A DNA stretch of 64,000 nt, taken from positions 59,030,870 to 59,094,869 of the forward strand of contig CM049307.1 in NCBI GenBank assembly GCA_026874595.1, written 5' to 3'. Numbering within the stretch: the stretch's first letter is position 1; each line of letters begins with the position of its first letter. The DNA is from Sipunculus nudus (Eukaryota; Annelida; Sipuncula; Golfingiida; Sipunculidae). Shown here piece by piece: positions 34,980-64,000 of this stretch. A program made the translations under genes and the position numbers. The notes beneath the pieces are model-generated. The model saw only the letters and a program-made list of their open reading frames with translations. It was not told where the DNA came from and searched no databases.

Positions 34980-37196
34980 ATTAGTCCAGACCTAGGAATC
35001 CAAAATTTGGCATAATGTTAGATGTCCCCAAGATCTCCTACCAAGCCGAAAACTGGGTCTTTGCAACTTCGTTCCTTTGAGAAATTAAGGAAAAACCTCA
35101 ATTTTTTATTTAAAACCTATTTTCACACTTCAGGACTGCCTAATATCAAAACCACTTATCTGTTTTTCCTCATATTTACCATTAATATTCCTCTATATAG
35201 TTCCTATATACATGCCAGAAATTATGTCTGTATTATTTAATTTAAAAAAGTTATGGGCCCAAACATGATGCATTTTGTAAAAAATCAGGAAAGATATTTG
35301 ATCACTTAACACAAAAAACGTTAAAGCAATGGACCTTTTTTCCAGTAATATAATTTTAATTAATCAAAATTAAATTGTATACCCAAAATTAGATGAAAAT
35401 CTTTTAAATTTTTTAAAATATTAATAAAAATAAAAAATTGGTACCTTAAATTTTGCCCAACTTTTTTTTAACTGTAAGTACTGTGGATTTAATTTTCACA
35501 GCATGTTTTTGTTAGCATTTCAACTGTTAACACCAAAATTTGAAACCAGTTGATCAAAAACTGTAGATTTTAATCAAGTTTTCAAGCACCATGTAACATA
35601 TTGTTTACATCAAGCTAGTGTTATGCAGTTTGCAAGAGCTCAGCTCCCCAGCTTCAGCTCTAAGTTCCTTAAATTCGGCATACAGTTAGATGTCTCCAAA
35701 ATCCCCTGCCATGCCAAGAATTTGGTCACTAGGACTTAATACCTTTGAGATATTAATGAAAAACTTCATTTTTCCATTAAAAACCCATTGTTACACTTCA
35801 AGACTGCCTAATATCAAAACCACTGATCTGACTTTTATCATAAATAATATACATATTTTTCATTCTCTATGCACATGCCAGAATGATGTCAGTATTGCGT
35901 AATTGTTTTAAGTTATGGGCCCAAACATAATCCCCTTTTAAAAAAATCAAGAAATATATTTACTCCCTTAACAAGGGCATTGCTGAAGCTAGAGATTTTT
36001 TTGTCAGGGATGTAACATTATTTAATCAAGATTCAATTGAATAACCAAAATTAGTTCTGAATTTTTCAAATTTTATAAGTTATTAGAATTAATATAAAAT
36101 TAGTACCTTAAATTTTGCCCAACTGTGACCATGGCACGTTTGTTTCCCGTGAGCACTGTTGATATAATTTTCATATCATGCACACATAAGGATTTCAGCT
36201 TTTTAGTTTAGAAAGCTGAAAGAAATTGGCCAAATATTGTAGCTTTTATTAATGTTTTTTTTGAGACCCTGTCAGACTTTGGCTCTCTCCAGCCCCTCTT
36301 GAGTCACCACTTTGTTGACCTTGTTGACCTTTCATCAAATTATGCACGCTTGAGACGAGAATCCAGGCAGCTTATGGCCAGCCACAGTTGATCCAGGTGT
36401 CCAACCCAACTCATCTAGTAGTTTTAACCAACAACATAACAATAAACAATAAATTAATAAATTTTTATTGGTTTTTAATAACAAATTAAAGAAAAATAGA
36501 AAAGGAATTTGTTAGTTTATAATAACAGGAAATTAACTTGCAGTTACTGATGATATAAGAATCTTGTATCGATGGGTAGAATGTCACATATTCCAAATAA
36601 CACCATGCAGTCACCTATGGCATTTTTCAGTTCAATTTTAATGATAAAGAAGTAAATCATATTATTCATTACTAATCATTAGGGATTATATGAAGGAAAT
36701 TAATGATAGACAAAGATGCAGTTGATAATATTAATCTAGATTCCTACTGTGTCTAGTGTGTACATTGATGTGAAATTAGTCCAAAATGAATTTTTTACAG
36801 TTATTTTTTAATATAAATAAAGGCCATAAAACCAGGTACTTATGATCATTATTTAAATGTGTGAATTTTGTATATTCTGGATTCTCAACATCTTTGTTTG
36901 GTGAAAACTGAATAAATACCAGACATGGTGCGAATACTTTGTAATTGTATTTAAATACGAATATGATTATGTACACCATTATAAAATTTCTTGCATAAAG
37001 AATGGGAATTCAGGTAAAAATGAAAGTATATGAATACTCGTGCAAATACTTTTAAAATGTATTCATGAATGCATTCATGAATATATTCTTTAATATTATT
37101 TTAATAATCATATCAGTTATATTTCATTTTAAAAAATCATATGATTCTCTTATTATTTTTAATAAAAATTATATTTGGGACAATATTTGTAATTTT
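34980..37196. repeat. A/B repeat array, unit 2 (A2 + B2 + flank F1)
   Basis: Monomer A2 (landmark at 35021), monomer B2 (landmark at 35689), and an approximately 940-bp flank F1 (36260-37196). F1 and the end of B2 are nearly identical to 38600-39527. There is no palindromic head before A2, only cctaggaatccaaaattt. Offset to unit 3 is about 2330-2338 bases. Confidence 0.88.
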
Positions 37197-37197
37197 T

Positions 37198-37226
37198 AGC
37201 TCAGCTGACTATAAGTCATCTGAGCT
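37198..37226. repeat. palindromic head of repeat unit 3
   Basis: AGCTCAG at 37198 and CTGAGCT at 37220 form the outer arms, and TGACT/AGTCA the inner arms, around a 3-base centre. The result is an almost perfect 29-bp palindrome. It is followed by a TCCG-rich tract (37242-37290). The same head, damaged, begins unit 1 at 32803. Confidence 0.8.
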
Positions 37227-37241
37227 ATAGTCGTGGTCCAT

Positions 37242-37290
37242 TGTCCGTCGTCCGTCCGTCTGTCCGTCCGTCCGTCCGTCCGTCCGTCCG
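37242..37290. repeat. (TCCG)n microsatellite
   Basis: About 11 tetranucleotide TCCG units with a few TCG and TCTG interruptions. It is part of the head of the repeat element, as similar TCCG/TCTG tracts are at 46313-46370. Confidence 0.9.
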
Positions 37291-39531
37291 TAGATGTGGC
37301 ACGTTTTGAAACCGTAAGACCTAGGAATCCAAAATTCAGCATAATGTTAGATGTCCCCAAGATCTCCTACCAAGCCGAAAACTGGGTCTTTGCGACTTCA
37401 TTCCTTTGAGAAATTAAGGAAAAACCTCAATTTTTTATTAAAAACCTATATTCACACTTCAGGACTGCCTAATATCAAAACCACTCATCTGTTTTTCCTC
37501 ATATTTCCTATAAATAATCCTCTATATAATTCCTATGTACATGCCAGAAATTAGGTCTGTATTATATAATTTAAAAAAGTTATGGGCCCAAACATAATGC
37601 ATTTTGTAAATAATCAGGAAAGAAATTTTATCACTTAACACAAAACTTGTTAAAGCTAAGCACTTTTTTTCCAGTAATATTACTTTTATTAATCAAAATT
37701 AAATTGTATACCCAAAATTAGATCAAAATCTTTTAAATTTTTTAAAATATTAGCAAAAATAAAAAATTGGTACCTTAAATTTTGCCCAACTTTGACCATG
37801 GCACGTTTTTTTGCTGTAACTGCTGTGGATTTAATTTTCACAGCATGTTTTTGTTAGCATTTCAACTGTTAACACAAAAAATTTGAAACCAGTTGATCAA
37901 AAACTGTAAATTTTATTCAAGTTTTCAAGCACCATGTCACATATTGCTAGTGTTATGCAGTTTGCTAGAGCTCAGCTCCCGAGCTTCAGCTCTAAGTTCC
38001 TTAAATTTGGCATACAGTTAGATTTCTCAAAAAATCCCATACCATGCCAAGAATTTGGTCACTAGGACTTAATTCCTTCGAGATATCAATGAAAAACCTC
38101 ATCTTTCCATTAAAAACCCATTGTTACACTTTAAGACTGCCTAATATCAAAACCACGGATCTGACTTTAATCATAAATAATATACATATTTTTCTATACA
38201 TTCGCTATGCACATGCCAGAATGATGTCAGTATTGCATAATTGTTTTAAGTTATGGGCCCAAACATAATGCACTATGTAAAAAATCAAGAAATATATTTA
38301 CTCCCTTAACAAGGGCATTGCTGAAGCTAGAGATATTTTTGTCAGGGATGTAACATTATTTAATCAAGATTCAATTGAATACCCAAAATTAGTTCTGAAT
38401 TTTTCATATTTTATAAGTTATTAGTATAAATATAAAATTAGTACCTTAAATTTTGCCCAACTGTGACCATGGCACGTTTGTTTCCCGTGAGCACTGTTGA
38501 TATAATTTTCATATCATGCACACATAAGGATTTCAGCTTTTTAGTTTAGAAAGCTTAAAGAAATTGGCCAAATGTTGTAGCTTTTATTAATGTTTTTTAG
38601 GAGACCCTGTCAGACTTTGGCTCTCTCCAGCCCCTCCTGAGTCACCTGTATGTTGACCTTGTTGACCTTTCATCAAAATATGCACGCTTGAGGCGAGAAT
38701 CCAGGCAGCTTATGGCCAGCCACAGTTGATCCAGGTGTCCAACCCAACTCATCTAGTAGTTTTAACCAACAACATAACAATAAACAATAAATTAATAAAT
38801 TTTTATTGGTTTTTAATAACAAATTAAAGAAAAATAGAAAAGGAATTTGTTAGTTTATAATAACAGGAAATTAACTTGCAGTTACTGATGATATAAGAAT
38901 CTTGTATCGATGGGTAGAATGTCACATATTCCAAATAACACCATGCAGTCACCTATGGCATTTTCAGTTCAATTTTAATGATAAAGAAGTAAATCATATT
39001 ATTCATTACTAATCATTAGGGATTATATGAAGGAAATTAATGATAGACAAAGATGCAGTTGATAATATTAATCTAGATTCCTACTGTGTCTAGTGTGTAC
39101 ATTGATGTGAAATAAGTCCAGAATGTATTTTTACAGTTATTTTTTAATATAAATAAAAGCCATAAAACCAGGTACTTATGATCATTATTTAAATGTGTGA
39201 ATTTTGTATATTCTGGATTCTCAACATCATTGTTTGGTGAAAACTGAATAAATACCAGACATGGTGCGAATACTTTGTAATTGTATTTAAATACGAATAT
39301 GATTATGTACTCCATTAAATTTCTTGCATAAAGAATGGGAATTCAGGTAAAAATGAAAGTATATGAATACTCGTGCAAATACTTTCAAAATGTATTCATG
39401 AATGCATTCATGAATATATTCTTTAATATTATTTTAATAATCATATCAGTTATATTTCATTTTAAAAAATCATACGATTCTCTTATTATTTTTAATAAAA
39501 ATTATATTTGGGACAATATTTGTAATTTTTT

Positions 39532-40099
39532 TAATAAATAGTTAAACTCTTATATTATATGTTCTGCTTATAAGTTATATGGCCAAGTCAAAATCTGTGT
39601 GACAGTAGTACTCCATTTGTTAATAAAATAAATGAAATCAGTCCTCTTCCCTGTCTCCAAAGGTACTATCAAAATCATACATAAGCTAAACAACAACAAC
39701 TCATAATACAGCTTTTAATTATTACCACACAAAACCAGCATGTGCCTCATTTCTAAATAATATTTTTTTAATCATATATAACAGCTGAGCGTCGTGACCC
39801 ATAGGTCCCTTGTTTTAATAAATAGTTAAACTCTTATATTATATGTTCTGCTTATAAGTTATATGGCCAAGTCAAAATCTGTGTGACAGTAGTACTCCAT
39901 TTGTTAATAAAATAAATGAAATCAATCCTCTTCCCTGTCTCCAAAGGTACTATCAAAATCATACATAAGCTAAACAACAACAACTCATAATACAGCTTAT
40001 ATTTATTACCACACAAAACCAGCATGTGCCTCATTTCTAAATAATATTTTTTTATCATATATAACAGCTGAGCGTCGTGACCCATAGGTCCCTTGTTTT
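39532..40099. repeat. 2 x 284-bp tandem duplication, element tail
   Basis: Copies start at 39532 and 39816 (taataaatagttaaactc) and each ends with cgtgacccataggtcccttg followed by a T-run. Few differences are visible between them. The end phrase looks like the 3' terminus of the element whose head is at 37198, so that a complete element would be about 2.6-2.9 kb. Confidence 0.85.
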
Positions 40100-41874
40100 A
40101 AATATGTTTCATGCTTCATTTAAAACAAGAAATTTTTATCACTAAAACACACTGGCCTTATCAAACTTGTCAATAAGAAGAAGAAAAAAAAATGGGAAAA
40201 TTTATTTTTTTGTGTGTGTATAGGGAAGTGTTTATTCAATAAAGCTTCCATACCTGTCATGTTATGTCCAGTATCATATTGTACATATACCTGCTAAACA
40301 ACAGACAGGGATGTCAAGTGCACTCCCTGGCAAGGTTATCAAAACCTCTTTTCTTTGCTCACATGCTCATGTTTTGATTTATGCCAAGATCACTGTACTT
40401 ATATGCAATCTTCGTTTTATTTATTAACAAACCCAGCTAATAGAGCACTTACAAAAGACTTCCTTGATAGTGAGGTATGCATTAGATATTAATTTATTAT
40501 TGGAAAAAATTTTTTTAGACAATAGAAAACCATATTTGCACCCATCTGCCAGAGATTGTTTCTGCTCAAAGCAAACCTCTTCCTGGTTGGCCGGGACTAC
40601 TTGTCTCAGGTTTCAAACTTTAAAATACTATTGAGAGACAAATAGTGATTCATAAAGGGAAACTTGTTCAGAATAATTTATTATGGAACAGATTAAATAG
40701 CTTTCTGAGTGTAGATGATTGATTATAAATGTTACTCTACTCTGCATGATAAAAATATCATATATTGAACTCTTGTTGTAGGAATATACTATTATGTATC
40801 TTGTCTGTGTTGCAGTGCCATTTGTTGTTGTTTTTTTGTACTCTATCATTACATGTTTTTACGTATCTGTATCGCTTTGAAAAAAAAAACTTTAGAATAA
40901 AAATTTGTTAAAATTCAAGGAATTACTTTCTGTTTACTTTCATATGTGTATGCTTACATTTATCACTTATTCTGTGAAGTCCTTACCTCAAATACCCCCA
41001 ATGTTTATGTAATATACCTTGAAACAATTCTTGTCCAACATATTTGAATGGACTTAATTACCCTTTAGAAGCCCCGCTGTTTTGCAGATGCCAGATTTTT
41101 TATGCCCACAAACCCTAACCAGACTCTTGTGTGTCTTATTCTGCAATGTGTGCCATATTTGCTATGGAATATTAACCAACTTTGTTATAAAAAGGTAACT
41201 TCACATTTCCCTGAGGAGCAATAGGTTGAGACACTGGTGCCTCAGAGGCAAAAGTGGTTAACAGGGCTCGACATAAACAGTTAACCACTTGCCAGGGGCA
41301 AGTTAAAGTTCTAGAAAATGATGGTAAGGCAACCAAAAAAGGATTCCTACTTGCCCGACTGGACAAGTGGGTGCAACATTAACCTTAACACAAGGGCCTG
41401 AATCTTGACTAATCTTAAGTCAGCCACTTTCTTTTCAGGAGAAGTGAAACCATATTGTAATACTTGTGCAGATATAACCTGAAATCCAAACATAAACTTT
41501 TAGGAATGCAAGCCTTCGCCTGAGTGGGGGGTCCTTATTGTGAGATTGTTCCGAAACCTTTTACGCATTCACTTATTTTGCCCATATTCCCAGGTTCATC
41601 CATGAACGACAACAAAAATCTTATTGTTTCTTCATTGGCTCATACCTGAATTGTATTGAAAATTTCATGAGATTCTGTTCATGATTGCTAGAGTTAAGTT
41701 AGGAATACACACACACACACACACATGAACTCAGATGGATGCATACCCTCTTGGAAGAGGCAAAAATATAAACCAGGAATTTTTAAATTCTTGCAATTTC
41801 TTTCCAGTTATATTTGACCAGTACTTTCGGTGGTATGACCTTGACCTTTAATTGCAGTCTCATTTATTTTTTAG
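40100..41874. other. non-coding sequence before the first coding exon
   Basis: This holds repeat family R1 (41506-41763, with a CA microsatellite) and a fragment beginning acagggctcgacataaac (about 41262) that resembles a hAT-type end. A pyrimidine tract and TTTTTTAG precede 41875, so this interval is probably intron between an upstream untranslated exon and coding exon 1. Confidence 0.5.
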
Positions 41875-63667
<21,793 letters not shown>

Positions 63668-64000
63668 GTAAGAGCTGCAAAACTTTTAAATAGTACATCA
63701 GCTTATATGGTGTAAACTGTCCAAAACAGTGATTATGTGTTACAGTCACGCGGTGTGACATTGGTTTAAAATTTTTAGATGCATAATGCAATATCCACTT
63801 TCACTGGTTGGATGAATCTTGGCCCTGTGCCAGTGCCTGGTGATGAAACCCAGCAAACTACGCTTAAATAAGCAACAGTTGATATGGAGGGTATTTTGCT
63901 TGTCTCTTTATAATTTAAAACTCTGGAATCATATTTATTATATATCACAGTGTATTAATGCAAATTCCTCCACCAAATGTTGCCATATGAAGGACTATCT
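63668..64000 (+). other. start of intron 9
   Basis: Sequence after the exon 9 donor. Possible acceptors at 63747 and 63779 lead to short in-phase readings that stop quickly or do not resemble the SH2 end, so this is read as intron running out of the window. Confidence 0.65.

Larger units (their letters stand above)
37197..39531. repeat. A/B repeat array, unit 3 (head + A3 + B3 + F2), mosaic
   Basis: Head, TCCG tract, A3 (landmark 37350), B3 (landmark 38021) and F2 (38600-39527). From 37350 to about 38215 its diagnostic variants match unit 1 (for example ctatacattcgctatgcac and gctagagctcagctcccgag). From about 38220 onward they match unit 2 (agaatgatgtcag, aagggcattgctgaag and the whole F flank). 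The unit is therefore a recombinant of the other two types. Confidence 0.85.

Noticed and set aside
63779-63871. possible last exon of the SH2D4-like gene (in-phase frame to TAA after a TTTTTAG acceptor)
   Set aside because: The acceptor lacks a good pyrimidine tract and the reading does not resemble the conserved end of the SH2 domain; kept only as a remote alternative terminal exon.

Overview
The window is AT-rich animal nuclear DNA, with long introns, GT-AG splice sites, microsatellites and a very high density of short inverted-repeat transposons. It holds the 3' half of one decayed LTR retrotransposon and most of one host gene. The organism looks like a non-vertebrate metazoan. An SH2D4-type adaptor, a Gmr1-like retroelement (a lineage first described in deuterostomes) and TCCG-rich repeats fit a marine deuterostome or a lophotrochozoan, but the sequence does not settle which.

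Region 1-4503 is the 3' part of a Ty3/gypsy-class element on the + strand. Its domains run integrase, reverse transcriptase, RNase H, polypurine tract, 3' LTR. Integrase upstream of reverse transcriptase is the order of the Gmr1 lineage, not of ordinary Ty3/gypsy elements. The copy is dead (frameshifts and stops) and carries a near-identical in-frame triplication of a 291-bp unit just before the integrase zinc finger. A (TA)n(GA)n...(CT)n(TA)n palindrome abuts the LTR.

Region 4.8-41.8 kb has no protein-coding gene I can support. It is intergenic DNA or a long 5' intron. It holds several MITE families (TA-, TTAA- and 8-bp-TSD types), foldback elements, two tRNA-related SINE-like sequences and homopolymer runs. 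From 32.8 to 40.1 kb lies an array built from two related ~660-bp monomers. It ends in a 2.3-kb segmental duplication and a 284-bp tandem duplication, and one copy is a mosaic of the other two.

Region 41.87-63.67 kb contains nine coding exons of an SH2D4A/SH2D4B-like gene on the + strand, all with GT-AG junctions in consistent phase. They give 403 residues: a conserved N-terminal segment, a PWVWVMGEH motif, a Glu/Lys/Arg-rich coiled coil, two basic serine motifs and a C-terminal SH2 domain with an intact FLVR arginine. The last exon (about 30 residues by comparison with the family) lies beyond the window. Introns carry further elements: a GGTGGCGCCACC tandem array in intron 1, a TIR element nested inside another repeat in intron 4, a large foldback in intron 5, a 48-bp minisatellite in intron 6, and two MITEs almost end to end in intron 8.
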